Positions 52,970-61,739 of a stretch of DNA of 64,000 bases are shown here, piece by piece. The number at the start of each line of letters is the position of its first letter. The first letter of the stretch is position 1. The notes under the pieces are model-generated. The model saw only the letters and a program-made list of their open reading frames with translations. It did no database searches and was not told where the DNA came from. Position numbers and translations under genes: made by a program. The DNA is from Salinicola corii (GTDB taxonomy: Bacteria > Pseudomonadota > Gammaproteobacteria > Pseudomonadales > Halomonadaceae), in the NCBI RefSeq assembly GCF_008298015.1, contig NZ_VTPX01000006.1, positions 204,254-268,253 of the forward strand. Direction: 5' to 3'.

Positions 52970-55111
52970 CTACTCCCAGAGCTTGTCGTAGTCATTCCAG
53001 TAGTGACCCATGTCGCGGTCCTGGGTCAGGCCATACAGCGTGTAACGCCGGGCGAGGCGCGCACCGCCATCGCGGGTCAGCGGCTGCCAGGCGAGGGTCG
53101 TGCTGCCGCGGCTCGATTCCGAGAAGAAGACGTCGAGGGGGATCGAGACATAGAGCCCCTTGTCGAAACTGCCCTCGCCGTAGTCGTCGCCGGCATCCGT
53201 CAGTGTCGCCCAGGCGCCGATCCGCACCCCGGAATCGAACTGGCGGGAGAGATCGAACGTTGCGCCGAGGTCCCTGGCCAGATAGCGACCTACGCTGACC
53301 TGGGCGAGAACGTCCTCGATACCGGTTTCGATATAGGCGGTCGCGTGGCCGGTCCAGGTGTCGTAGTCGCGCATGTCGAAGCGCTGGTCGAAATCCCGCT
53401 GCTTGACCCAGTTGAGGTCGACGCCGAAAGCCACCGGACTGTTGAACGGGCGATAGAGCACTTCACCACCGGCGCCGGCATACATCATCTCGAGCAGACC
53501 GCCGTAAGCCATGCCGTACCAGTCCTGGCCGAATCGCAGGGTGCGAGTGTATTGCAGGTTGTAGATCCCGAGGTTGGTTTCATCCAGATAGCTGTTGATG
53601 TTGGTACGAACGCGAGGCAGCTTCGAATTGGCGACGTAGTCGAAGTCATCGAAGTTATCCGCCAGGTTCAGGGCGGCGCGGCCGCTGAACCAGCCGTTGG
53701 GGTCGGTCCGGTATTCGGCGTCGAGCTTGGCGTAGATCTGGTAGAGGTAACCGTCGGGCCCTCCCAGGTTCTGGTTCAAGCCCGGCGACAGGCTCCAGGT
53801 GAACTGATCGAGATCGTTCTGATAAAGCAGTTCTCCGGCGGGGGGTGTATCGCCGGGTTGGGTCAATGCCGAGGCATACAGGCCGTAGTGGTACTGCTGG
53901 TCGTAGGCCGTGGAACCCGCCGCCTCGAGATAGGCCTGGCGGTCATGGACGTCGTCGCGCAATCCCATGCCGACACTCTGCCAGCGGTAGCGGTACGTGC
54001 CGATATCTTCCGCGGTATGGTTGTTGAGAATGCGATTGGCGCGACCTTCGCTTTCCAGCATCGAGCGATATTTGGTCGCTTCGGCCTCGACGATCAGCTC
54101 GTCGTCGTCGCGGGTGATACGCCTCACCCGCATCCCGGCGTTGTTCTGCAGTTCTGAGCTGATGGCCTGCCAGTCCTGCGCGGTCCGCTCCGGTGCTGCC
54201 TGGATTGGCACCGGTCTCGGATCATCGGTCTTGGGTTGTGAAATGCCGGCGAGATTGCCGCGGAAGGTGATGCCGAACATGGCGGTGTCGCCACGTTCCC
54301 ACCCGGCGCTCAACGAGATGTTGTCGTTGAGGCTCAGGCGGGCACCGAGATTGACCGGAGAGTGTTGAGTCAGCGTCGTCTCGAATGGTTCGCTGCGGTA
54401 GTCGTTGCCATCGTACTCGAGCTGGAGCGACAGCGGCTCCCAGCCGGTCTGGTATTCGATGCCGCCGAACAGGCCAACATCGCCGCTGAAGATGTCGCCG
54501 AACTCGAAGTCGCCGGCTTCCTCGGGATTCTCCGTTGAGCGCTCGTCGAACCGATCCGATACCGCCGCCAGCGGATTACCGATGCCGCCGCCGTTGGCCA
54601 AATAACCCCAACCCAGTCCGAGTGTGAAATCGAAGTTGTACCAGCGCTTGCTGGCGACCAGATATTCACTGCCGAAGAGGCCGGTACCGCCGAAATCGCG
54701 AAAACCCAGCGCCACGGCTGGAGTGTTGCGGTCCTCTTCGAGCAGCCGAAACTTGAAATCTATCCCTTTGTCTAGGTAGGAGCGTCCGGGGTCCCTGGAG
54801 GCCGGGTAGTCCTGATTGGTGATTGCCGTGTAGCGAAAGCCTGCCTCCAGCCAGTCCATGGGCTGAAAGCTGATGTTGTAGCGGAGGTAGGGCGATACAT
54901 GGCTGTGATTGAGGGAGATGTCTCCCAATGGCGCCATGCGTGCCGTCGGTGTCTGCATCAGCCCAACCCCGCCGAAGTCGGTGCGGGCCTGGCCCAGGTC
55001 TGCCTGCGTGATGGGCGCGTATGCCATCAGGATCGGGAGAGAGGCTCCCATGACCGGGGTGAAAAGGCGCAGCGGGGTCCAGCGGCGATCTGCGAATGTC
55101 GTCATGAGCAT
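52970..55111 (-). CDS. yjbH: YjbH-family outer-membrane exopolysaccharide protein
   Basis: 713 residues with an N-terminal signal-like segment and beta-rich, Tyr/Gly-rich sequence. Family features: DFGGVGLMQTPTARMAPLGD, DWLEAGFRYTAITNQDYPAS, YLDKGIDFKFRLLEEDRNTP and GYLYQIYAKLDAEYRTDPNG. YjbH and GfcD proteins are predicted outer-membrane barrels needed for group 4 capsule or Yjb exopolysaccharide. It is the last gene of yjbEFGH, 3 bp after yjbG. ATG 55111 is used; ATG 55105 is also possible. Confidence 0.9.
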   Translation of the reverse strand: MLMTTFADRRWTPLRLFTPVMGASLPILMAYAPITQADLGQARTDFGGVGLMQTPTARMAPLGDISLNHSHVSPYLRYNISFQPMDWLEAGFRYTAITNQDYPASRDPGRSYLDKGIDFKFRLLEEDRNTPAVALGFRDFGGTGLFGSEYLVASKRWYNFDFTLGLGWGYLANGGGIGNPLAAVSDRFDERSTENPEEAGDFEFGDIFSGDVGLFGGIEYQTGWEPLSLQLEYDGNDYRSEPFETTLTQHSPVNLGARLSLNDNISLSAGWERGDTAMFGITFRGNLAGISQPKTDDPRPVPIQAAPERTAQDWQAISSELQNNAGMRVRRITRDDDELIVEAEATKYRSMLESEGRANRILNNHTAEDIGTYRYRWQSVGMGLRDDVHDRQAYLEAAGSTAYDQQYHYGLYASALTQPGDTPPAGELLYQNDLDQFTWSLSPGLNQNLGGPDGYLYQIYAKLDAEYRTDPNGWFSGRAALNLADNFDDFDYVANSKLPRVRTNINSYLDETNLGIYNLQYTRTLRFGQDWYGMAYGGLLEMMYAGAGGEVLYRPFNSPVAFGVDLNWVKQRDFDQRFDMRDYDTWTGHATAYIETGIEDVLAQVSVGRYLARDLGATFDLSRQFDSGVRIGAWATLTDAGDDYGEGSFDKGLYVSIPLDVFFSESSRGSTTLAWQPLTRDGGARLARRYTLYGLTQDRDMGHYWNDYDKLWE

Positions 55112-55114
55112 GGC

Positions 55115-55951
55115 TTAGTGGTAAAGATTGGCTGGGTCGACCGTGATGCACTCATCGCCGGGCAAGCGCGTGGCCAGAAACTGGGGGAGGGCCATGTCGA
55201 CCCACTGGGCGCCAACCGAGTTCAGGGGGAGGGCGACGACCACACGAGTGCCGGGGACCAGCGGTGCCCGCTGGTGATTCCAGGCGGCGATGCCCAGGCT
55301 CTTGATATCGCCCTGGGGGCTCACCAGTTGCAACGTATCGGCGCTGGCATAGGCCTCCCCGTCGAGTCGGTCGAGCAATGTATCAGTGGTCATGCCCGAC
55401 TCCCATGCTAGACGGCTGATGCCCAGCGGCGTCCAGGTCTCGATCCAGTCGGGCGTCCGGCACCAGCCTAGCGCGTCGACGTCCTCGAGCCGGGGAACCC
55501 GGCGAAGATGCGCCACTAGCCAGGTCGGATCGACGCGCCCCGGTATCCGCCCCTTGTCCAGTTTGCCGAGCGCCTTTCGCCAAGCGTCGAGGCCGTCACC
55601 GACCTGGGGCGCATTCAGTAGCCTGGCCTGCATGGCAAGCCCCTCCAGCTCGGCGTCGAGGCGTTGCTGGCGCTGTCGATTCTCGGCTGTCGCACTATCT
55701 CGGACCACAAAGGCGCGGGACCAGTTGACCGAGGTTTCCCGTTCCACGGTCAACCAGGCATCGAGCAGCGAGGGAGAAGGCGATGGTGGATGCTGCCTTT
55801 CGATATCGATGGAAAAGGTCGAGGTCGGTTCGGTGTCGTCTTGCGCGCCTGCGATGCCGACCAGACCGAGACCGCACAGTGCAACGGCGATCAAACGTCG
55901 GGTGGTGCGCCATGACCGGTGCCGGTGATACGGGGAGCGGGGGGTCACCAT
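55115..55951 (-). CDS. yjbG: YjbG/GfcC-family capsule biosynthesis periplasmic protein
   Basis: 278 residues with a signal peptide (RLIAVALCGLGLVGIAGAQ). The body resembles GfcC/YjbG, which has two ubiquitin-like domains resembling those of Wza: ARLLNAPQVGDGLDAWRKAL and TWTPLGISRLAWESGMTTDT are in the expected places. It probably acts in the periplasm with the YjbF lipoprotein and YjbH barrel during polymer export. Its stop lies 3 bp before the yjbH start. Assignment rests partly on operon order. Confidence 0.85.
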   Translation of the reverse strand: MVTPRSPYHRHRSWRTTRRLIAVALCGLGLVGIAGAQDDTEPTSTFSIDIERQHPPSPSPSLLDAWLTVERETSVNWSRAFVVRDSATAENRQRQQRLDAELEGLAMQARLLNAPQVGDGLDAWRKALGKLDKGRIPGRVDPTWLVAHLRRVPRLEDVDALGWCRTPDWIETWTPLGISRLAWESGMTTDTLLDRLDGEAYASADTLQLVSPQGDIKSLGIAAWNHQRAPLVPGTRVVVALPLNSVGAQWVDMALPQFLATRLPGDECITVDPANLYH

Positions 55952-56025
55952 GTGTCACTCTTGTCCTTGATGGGCTTCACGAAAATCCCTGTCTCGCTTT
56001 CGCCGAATCGCGACGGTGTTGAGGG

Positions 56026-56706
56026 TCACCAAGGGCGGGCGACCTGCCAGTCGAATATCGGCCCGCCAGGCCACGGCTGGGTTTCGACCGCCCATAGGCG
56101 GCCGTCTTCCGGCGCTCGCCAAAGCGTGCCGTGAGTGACGTTGCCGTCCTTCCAGTTCAGCGTTTCATGGCATACCTGCAACTCTCGTGACGTCAGCGGC
56201 AATTCGACACGGGAAGGTGCCGCTTCACAATCGAGGAGGGCGGTCGCCTGGCCATGGTGTAGATTGCCGTCCGCCGTCTGCCACTCCCGCTCGAGACGGT
56301 AGGCAGTCGAGGAGGGCCTTCTCCAGGGAGGGGTATCGAGAACGTTGCCTTCCCCGTCGCTGAGTTGCGTGTCGATCACGTTCTGCTCGAGGCCGGCGCT
56401 ACTGTGCAGGTAGCCATCCCCCAGGGCGACGGTGGCCGAGTCGCGAAACTGCCAGTAGGTCATGTCCCCAGCCTGACTCGCCAGAATCACCAGACCGCCG
56501 TTCCCCGCGACGTGGAAGTCGAGTGATGCGTAGGAGGTGGCGGCGGCCTGGTCGGACACGTCATCGCTAGCGAGTCCCGGGACGATGCCATCGAGCGGGT
56601 GGCTTCCGCCCAGGGAGCAGCCGGAGAGGATGAGGCTCGTCATGGCGAGACAAAAGAAGACCGCCCGAGGGCGGCCTTCCAGGCGGTAATAACGTGCTGC
56701 TGTCAT
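56026..56706 (-). CDS. yjbF: YjbF/GfcB-family lipoprotein
   Basis: 226 residues with a lipobox LILSGCSLGG (Cys near residue 30) after a hydrophobic signal, so it is an anchored lipoprotein. The mature part is beta-rich, with YASLDFHVAGNGGLVILASQ and YLHSSAGLEQNVIDTQLSDG and the Trp-rich GHTWRA-like end typical of YjbF/GfcB. The start overlaps the yjbE stop (TAATG). It works with yjbG and yjbH in exopolysaccharide export or surface attachment. Confidence 0.87.
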   Translation of the reverse strand: MTAARYYRLEGRPRAVFFCLAMTSLILSGCSLGGSHPLDGIVPGLASDDVSDQAAATSYASLDFHVAGNGGLVILASQAGDMTYWQFRDSATVALGDGYLHSSAGLEQNVIDTQLSDGEGNVLDTPPWRRPSSTAYRLEREWQTADGNLHHGQATALLDCEAAPSRVELPLTSRELQVCHETLNWKDGNVTHGTLWRAPEDGRLWAVETQPWPGGPIFDWQVARPW

Positions 56707-56948
56707 TACCGGGTCCCGGTCGTACCGGTGGTACCAGTGGTACCGGTCGTTCCGGTGGTGCCATCACTGCCACCTGCAGCGGCCAGCGCGCCGACCGATG
56801 ACGCCGCCGCGCTGGTATCGACAGCCGAAGCTGTCGATGCGCTAGCGGCGGTGCCGGCTCCGGCGGCGCTGCCCGTTGCCACTTCTTGGGCGACGGCGAG
56901 TGAAGAGACAGCCATTAACGCGACTGCCATTATGGCCAGTTTCTTCAT
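56706..56948 (-). CDS. yjbE: YjbE-like small secreted Gly/Thr/Ala/Ser-rich protein
   Basis: 80 residues, the same length as E. coli YjbE. It has a signal peptide MKKLAIMAVALMAVSSLAVA, an Ala/Ser/Thr-rich middle and a C-terminal run of Gly-Thr-Thr units. The start has AGGAGG close upstream. It is the first gene of yjbEFGH and probably strongly expressed. The role of YjbE is unknown; as a secreted low-complexity protein it may accompany the polymer. Assignment relies on length, composition and position. Confidence 0.85.
   Translation of the reverse strand: MKKLAIMAVALMAVSSLAVAQEVATGSAAGAGTAASASTASAVDTSAAASSVGALAAAGGSDGTTGTTGTTGTTGTTGTR
56709..56762 (-). repeat. 9-bp tandem repeat encoding Gly-Thr-Thr units
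   Basis: Six near-identical 9-bp units at the 3' end of yjbE, encoding five GTT and one GTR. Third positions vary between units. Copy number could change by slippage without shifting frame. Confidence 0.85.
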
Positions 56949-56964
56949 AAGTACCTCCTAACGT

Positions 56965-56998
56965 GTTGGTTAAACCAACGATGTGGTCCGAAGACCAC
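56965..56998 (-). promoter_or_regulatory. Twin hairpins in yjbE 5' leader
   Basis: Two adjacent perfect hairpins: GTTGGT/ACCAAC with a 3-base loop (56965-56979) and GTGGTC/GACCAC with a CGAA loop (56983-56998). They end 16 bp before the yjbE ATG, just upstream of AGGAGG. They may stabilise the mRNA or control translation. Confidence 0.5.
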
Positions 56999-57327
56999 CT
57001 GTATTCTTACCAATATCACGTATTTGAGCAATTATATCTTTCAAATTTTTGGAATTATAGTGTGTCAAAAAAAAGACATCCGCCAGATTGCACTGAATGG
57101 AATCAAGTATAGTTAGTCGTGTCCATTATGGTGCAAGCGCCGCAGGGTAGAGCAATGAGATCATAATGTGTTTTTATGAAACACGGGTTGTCCTTGTTGT
57201 GAATGTCAAACTTAAATTGTCTAAAAATAGCGACAACCTTCTGTCTATAGAGCTCGTAAAATATGAAAATCAGGTGGTTCAGGAAGAGAAATGGCCGATT
57301 TGTCGGGCCCTGTTTCGCCTCGATGAC

Positions 57328-57346
57328 CCGTCTGAGAGGCGGTTTT
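57328..57346 (+). terminator. Possible intrinsic terminator (or small RNA end)
   Basis: CCGTCT-GAG-AGGCGG forms a 6-bp stem including one G-U pair, followed by TTTT. No protein gene upstream clearly needs it, so it might end a short untranslated RNA or the 60-codon frame at 57166. Weak. Confidence 0.35.
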
Positions 57347-57623
57347 GAGCCTTTGGTTCCGTAAGCCTCTGAAAAATAGATATGTATTTATTTAACAATT
57401 TATAATGTTTATTTGGGTTTCTTGTGTCAATTGATGTGTACTTGAGGCGCCTTGATGTAATTCCTTGCTCGTGTTGACGTGTACAGTTGTCGCGAATTCG
57501 TCACACCTGGTTGTTATCTGTAGGAGGAGAATCAGAGGTGATTCGTGGAATTCTTGGTTCCTGCACACTCTGCAAAGCGTTTTTGTAACTAATGGGTTAG
57601 ATATTTTGTTTATTTTGAAAAGC

Positions 57624-57639
57624 TGGCACGAAAATAGCA
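57624..57639 (+). promoter_or_regulatory. Candidate sigma54 promoter of the wza operon
   Basis: TGGCACGAAAATAGCA matches the sigma54 consensus TGGCACG-N4-TTGCW with one mismatch and has the required GG-N10-GC spacing (57625-57626 and 57637-57638). The start would be near 57650, leaving a leader of about 240 nt containing the JUMPstart/ops element. Confidence 0.65.
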
Positions 57640-57761
57640 CTTGTTGATTTGTGAGGTGGCTGAGTCAAGGATTGCTCGGCGGTTCGCGTATTGGTGACCG
57701 GCAGGCGTCGATGACGCGAGATTCATGTTTGTGAGTGATTTGACACGATAAATAAGGGCGT

Positions 57762-57797
57762 CAGGGAATGCCGTTAAAATCCTGGGGCGGTAGCGTG
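57762..57797 (+). promoter_or_regulatory. JUMPstart sequence with ops element
   Basis: The 12-bp ops core GGCGGTAGCGTG at 57786-57797 is identical to the E. coli element that recruits RfaH to paused polymerase. The preceding GCCGTTAAAATCCTGG resembles the rest of JUMPstart. It is 92 bp upstream of the wza ATG, as expected in the leader of long polysaccharide operons. Confidence 0.9.
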
Positions 57798-57889
57798 TTT
57801 AAATTTTAAGCTTTTTTTAAAGCGGAAGCCATTCACGGGTCATGGTAGACAGGGCTCAATATGGATGAGAGAAGGGGTGGTCGACAGGG

Positions 57890-59077
57890 ATGATGAAAAT
57901 TCGCGAGGGTCGCAAGCGTTCTATTTTTCGATGGCGCTTTCCCGTCTTGCCGTTGTCACTGGTCGTTGCGATTTCCGGCTGCGCTTTTGCTCCGGGTGGA
58001 CATATCGACTACGACACGGATTCCGCGCCGATCGATGATTTGGTCGACGTGGAGCCGATCACGCTGGGCCTGGTTCGGACACAGCAGGCGGTGACTTCAC
58101 TTCGGGGTGGGAACGACGATGAAGCTGACCTGCAGCGAGCAATGGCCGCTTCCCACCGCGACCCGGCGCTGGAGGACCGCTATGAATATCACATCGGTAT
58201 CGGCGATGTGCTGTCGATCATCGTCTACGACCATCCGGAGTTGACCATACCCGCCGGCAGTGAGCGTCCCACGGAAGATACGGGCAATACGGTCTATAGC
58301 GACGGCATGATCTTCTATCCCTACGTCGGTCGGATTCAGGTGGCCGGCCGCACCGTGGAAGATGTCCGCTCCCAACTGCAGCGTCGCCTGGCAACGTATG
58401 TCACAGAACCACAGGTCGACGTCAAGGTCGTGGGTTTCAATTCTCAAAAGGTTTACGTCACCGGGCAGGTCGAGAACCCTGGGGCGATGCCCATCACCAA
58501 CGTTCCCATGACGGTGCTGGATGCGGTCAATCTAGGTGGTGGCCTCAACGGCGAAGCCAATTGGCATGATGTGGTGCTTTCGAGGGGCAGCAACGAAACA
58601 CATATCGACGTCTATTCGATGCTCCAGAATGGCGATATGCGCCAGAACCAGTTGCTCCGGGACGGCGATGTCCTCCACGTACCCGATATCGGAAGTCAGA
58701 AGGTCTTCGTCATGGGCGAAGTAATGGACCCGGCGACCCTTCCGATGGGTAATTCGCGTCTCTCGCTGACCGACGCCCTGTCGGAGGCCGGTGGCATGGA
58801 CGAGACCCAGGCCAACGCGAAAGGCATTTTCGTGATTCGTCAGTCCGCGCCGGACAGCGGAAAGCTGGCCACGGTCTATCAACTCGACGCACGCAATGCG
58901 ACGGCGCTGGTGCTCGGGGCGCAGTTCATGCTGCAGCCCACCGATATCGTTTATGTCACCGCTGCGCCGCTGAGCCGTTGGAACCGCGTCATCAATCAGC
59001 TGACGCCGACGATCAGTTCCGTCTACCAGGTGACACGAGCCACGCGCGACTTCGACGAACTCCGCGACGGCAACTGA
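57890..59077 (+). CDS. wza: Polysaccharide export outer-membrane lipoprotein Wza
   Basis: 395 residues forming the outer-membrane export channel. The signal peptide ends in lipobox AISGCAF (Cys near 31). The Poly_export domain is about 95-200 (YEYHIGIGDVLSIIVYDHPE, FYPYVGRIQVAGRTVEDVRS). SLBB repeats follow with VYVTGQVENPGAMPITNVPM and VFVMGEVMDPATLPMGNSRL, and a C-terminal helical segment near SRWNRVINQLTPTISSVYQV. ATG 57890 or 57893 can start it. It is first in the wza-wzb-wzc-orf-wzx operon, preceded by JUMPstart/ops. Confidence 0.95.
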   Translation: MMKIREGRKRSIFRWRFPVLPLSLVVAISGCAFAPGGHIDYDTDSAPIDDLVDVEPITLGLVRTQQAVTSLRGGNDDEADLQRAMAASHRDPALEDRYEYHIGIGDVLSIIVYDHPELTIPAGSERPTEDTGNTVYSDGMIFYPYVGRIQVAGRTVEDVRSQLQRRLATYVTEPQVDVKVVGFNSQKVYVTGQVENPGAMPITNVPMTVLDAVNLGGGLNGEANWHDVVLSRGSNETHIDVYSMLQNGDMRQNQLLRDGDVLHVPDIGSQKVFVMGEVMDPATLPMGNSRLSLTDALSEAGGMDETQANAKGIFVIRQSAPDSGKLATVYQLDARNATALVLGAQFMLQPTDIVYVTAAPLSRWNRVINQLTPTISSVYQVTRATRDFDELRDGN

Positions 59078-59078
59078 C

Positions 59079-59516
59079 ATGTTCGATCGGATATTGGTGC
59101 TGTGCACGGGAAATATCTGCCGTAGCCCGGTGGCGGAAGCGCTGTTCAGGCAACGATTCCCGGACAGGCAGATCACTTCCGCGGGACTGGGGGCGCTGGT
59201 CGGCGAGGGTGCGGAGCCCACGGCCAAGGAACTGGCGGCGCGGGAAGGGTTGGATCTGTCCGCCCATGTCGCACGGCAGGTCGATGTCGGCATGTTGCAG
59301 TCCGCCGACCTGGTCCTGGTGATGTCCGATGGTCAGCGTCGTGCCGTGACGGAGCTTTATCCCGCCGCCAGTGGCAAGACGATGCTGCTCACTCGCTGGA
59401 TCGGGGAGAACGAGGTACCCGATCCCTATCACAAGAGTCGGAGCGCTTTCGAACACGTTCATTGTTTGCTGACACAAGCCGTAGATGCCTGGGTAGGCAA
59501 GTTGCCGGATCGCTGA
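59079..59516 (+). CDS. wzb: Low-molecular-weight protein tyrosine phosphatase Wzb
   Basis: 145 residues. The P-loop LVLCTGNICRSPVAEALFRQ (CX5R, Cys at 9) and the general-acid motif VPDPYHKSRSAFEHV are intact. Wzb removes phosphate from the tyrosine tail of Wzc, which is needed for polymer export and length control. It begins 1 bp after the wza stop and ends 18 bp before wzc. Confidence 0.95.
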   Translation: MFDRILVLCTGNICRSPVAEALFRQRFPDRQITSAGLGALVGEGAEPTAKELAAREGLDLSAHVARQVDVGMLQSADLVLVMSDGQRRAVTELYPAASGKTMLLTRWIGENEVPDPYHKSRSAFEHVHCLLTQAVDAWVGKLPDR

Positions 59517-59534
59517 AAGGATGCAAAACCCCAC

Positions 59535-61739
59535 ATGACCACAAGCAACACATCGACGACATCGGCAGCGGGTAACCACGAAGAGATAGACATTCGTCGG
59601 CTGCTGGGGATTCTGCTGGACCACAAGAAGTGGGTAATGGCGAGCGTTCTGGGTTTCGCGTTGATCGGAATTCTGTACGCCAGCCTGGCGACGCCTATCT
59701 ACCGAGCGGACGCCCTGGTGCAGATCGAGAGCGATTCGCCAGGCAACAATCCGCTCCAGGAGGTTACGAGTCTGCTGGGCGAAAAGCCGCCGACGCTCTC
59801 CGAAATCGAGATCATTCGATCGCGAATGGTGCTGGGTCAGGCCGTTGATCTGCTCAATCTCGACATCAATGTGGCGCCAGTCACCTTGCCGATCGTAGGG
59901 GCTTTTTTTCAGCGCCAACGTATCGGACGACCCGGCTTCGCCAAGGGGTGGGGGCATGCGTTCAGCGGGGAGACCGTTGCGGTCAGCGAAATGCCGATGT
60001 CCGATACCTATCTTGGCAAGACGTTCACCCTTGAGATCCAGGACAGTTACACCTATCGCTTGCGGGATGCCGACGGGAAGTCGCTGGGTTCGGGTAAAGT
60101 CGGGCAGTTGAGCACCTTTTTGAACGGTGACGTCGCCATACGTGTAACATCCATCCAGGCGCCAGCCGGCGCCGAATTCACCGTTCAACACGTGCCCCGG
60201 CTGGCGGCGATCAACGGTTTGAGAGGGCGTTTCGAGGTCGGGGAGGCGGGCAGCGAAACGGGGATTCTTAGTTGGAGCCTGACTGGCCCCGATCCGGATG
60301 CCACCAAGAAAACACTCAACACGGTCGCTGACATCTATTACTCGCAGAACGTTCAACGCCAATCGGAAGAAGCGCGCAAGAGCCTTGAGTTTCTGAATAC
60401 TCAGGTGCCGCAGATCCGTGACCAGTTGAACCAGTCGGAAGAGAAGCTCAACGAGTATCGGGAGTCCAGGGACAGTGTCGATCTCTCGCTGGAGACAAAA
60501 TCGGTTCTCGACCGCATCGTCAACCTGGAGTCCCAGTTGAACGAGCTGGAAATGAGCGAGGCGGAGATTTCGCAGCGCTTCACCAAGAGTCATCCGACCT
60601 ATCAGGCGCTGCTGGAGAAAAAGGCACAGCTCCAGCGTGAGCGGGACAATCTCGACAAGCAGGTCAAGGGGTTGCCGGAGACGCAGCAGGAGATACTGCG
60701 GCTGCAGCGAGACGTCGAGGTTACCAACGAGATCTATGTCCAACTGCTCAACAAGGTACAGGAGACCAAGATAGCGGAGGCCAGCACGGTCGGTAACGTG
60801 CGGGTTCTGGACGCTGCTGAGGTCCTGCCTGCCCCGGTGGCGCCTAACAAGCCTCTGCTGGTCGCCGTCGCGATCATCGTCGGGTTGATCGTCGGCGTTG
60901 CCGCCGTCTTTCTTAGAGCGCTGTTCAATCGCGGGATCGAAACCCAGGAACAGATCGAGGATCTGGGACTTCCGGTCTACGCCACCATTCCGTTATCCGA
61001 CGAGCAGGGCAAGCTAAACCGGCGCGTGAAGCGCTCCGGCAAGGACCAGAGCCGTAGCTTCTCCAGCGGTCTGCTGGCCGCTCGCAATCCTGCCGATGTC
61101 TCGGTCGAGGCGCTGCGCGGCCTGCGGACCAGTCTCCACTTTGCCATGCTCGAGGCTGGCGATAACCGTCTGATGATCACCGGGCCCAGCCCGGGAGTGG
61201 GCAAAAGCTTCGTCAGCGTCAATCTGGCGGCAGTGTGTGCCCAGGCCGGGCAACGCGTGCTCGTCGTCGACGCGGATATGCGAAAAGGGCAGGTCCATAG
61301 CGCTTTCGGTGCCGCTTCCGAGAACGGGCTGAGCGATGTGCTCTCCGGCAAGCAGGGGCTCGAGCAGGTGATTCGACCGGTCGACAACGTGGAAAACCTG
61401 CATTACGTCGCACGTGGCATGGCGCCTCCGAATCCCTCTGAGCTACTGATGACATCGCGTTTCAGCGAATTCCTGGCCCAGGTCAGCGAGCGCTTCGATC
61501 TGGTCATCGTCGACTCCCCGCCGATTCTCGCGGTGACCGACGCGGCCATCATCGGTAAGCAGGTGGGTACGACGTTGATACTTGCGCGCTTCCAGACCAA
61601 TCCGGTCAAGGAGATGGAATTGGCGATCAGCCGACTGAAGACGGCGGGTGTCGAGCCCCGAGGCGCCATCTTTAATGCTGTGGAGCGCAAGGCCGCTACC
61701 GAATACGGCTACGGTTATTACCATTACAGTTACAAGTGA
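59535..61739 (+). CDS. wzc: Polysaccharide co-polymerase / tyrosine autokinase Wzc
   Basis: 734-residue inner-membrane PCP-2a protein. The Wzz-type N-terminus (IDIRRLLGILLDHKKWVMAS) has the first membrane segment at 33-52. A coiled-coil periplasmic region (about 270-410) and GNRV domain lead to a second segment near 437-460. The cytoplasmic BY-kinase has Walker A GPSPGVGKSF (near 550), Walker A' VLVVDADMRKG (near 575) and Walker B LVIVDSPPIL (near 655). The C-terminal tail YGYGYYHYSYK holds six tyrosines for autophosphorylation. The stop overlaps the next small frame (TGATG). Confidence 0.95.
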   Translation: MTTSNTSTTSAAGNHEEIDIRRLLGILLDHKKWVMASVLGFALIGILYASLATPIYRADALVQIESDSPGNNPLQEVTSLLGEKPPTLSEIEIIRSRMVLGQAVDLLNLDINVAPVTLPIVGAFFQRQRIGRPGFAKGWGHAFSGETVAVSEMPMSDTYLGKTFTLEIQDSYTYRLRDADGKSLGSGKVGQLSTFLNGDVAIRVTSIQAPAGAEFTVQHVPRLAAINGLRGRFEVGEAGSETGILSWSLTGPDPDATKKTLNTVADIYYSQNVQRQSEEARKSLEFLNTQVPQIRDQLNQSEEKLNEYRESRDSVDLSLETKSVLDRIVNLESQLNELEMSEAEISQRFTKSHPTYQALLEKKAQLQRERDNLDKQVKGLPETQQEILRLQRDVEVTNEIYVQLLNKVQETKIAEASTVGNVRVLDAAEVLPAPVAPNKPLLVAVAIIVGLIVGVAAVFLRALFNRGIETQEQIEDLGLPVYATIPLSDEQGKLNRRVKRSGKDQSRSFSSGLLAARNPADVSVEALRGLRTSLHFAMLEAGDNRLMITGPSPGVGKSFVSVNLAAVCAQAGQRVLVVDADMRKGQVHSAFGAASENGLSDVLSGKQGLEQVIRPVDNVENLHYVARGMAPPNPSELLMTSRFSEFLAQVSERFDLVIVDSPPILAVTDAAIIGKQVGTTLILARFQTNPVKEMELAISRLKTAGVEPRGAIFNAVERKAATEYGYGYYHYSYK

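Larger units (their letters stand above)
56949..57889. other. AT-rich regulatory region between yjbEFGH and wza operon
   Basis: 941 bp, clearly AT-richer than the flanks. From left: two hairpins of the yjbE leader (56965-56998); AT-rich promoter-like DNA with TATAAT-type hexamers on the minus strand near 57040-57060; an open frame of 60 codons at 57166-57348 without family features; a hairpin plus T-run at 57328-57346; a sigma54-type promoter at 57624; and JUMPstart/ops at 57762-57797 in the wza leader. Probably the main control region of exopolysaccharide export. Confidence 0.65.

Noticed and set aside
57740..57768. Sigma70 promoter from TTGACA at 57740
   Set aside because: No acceptable -10 hexamer 16-18 bp downstream, and the position would overlap the JUMPstart sequence that should be transcribed.
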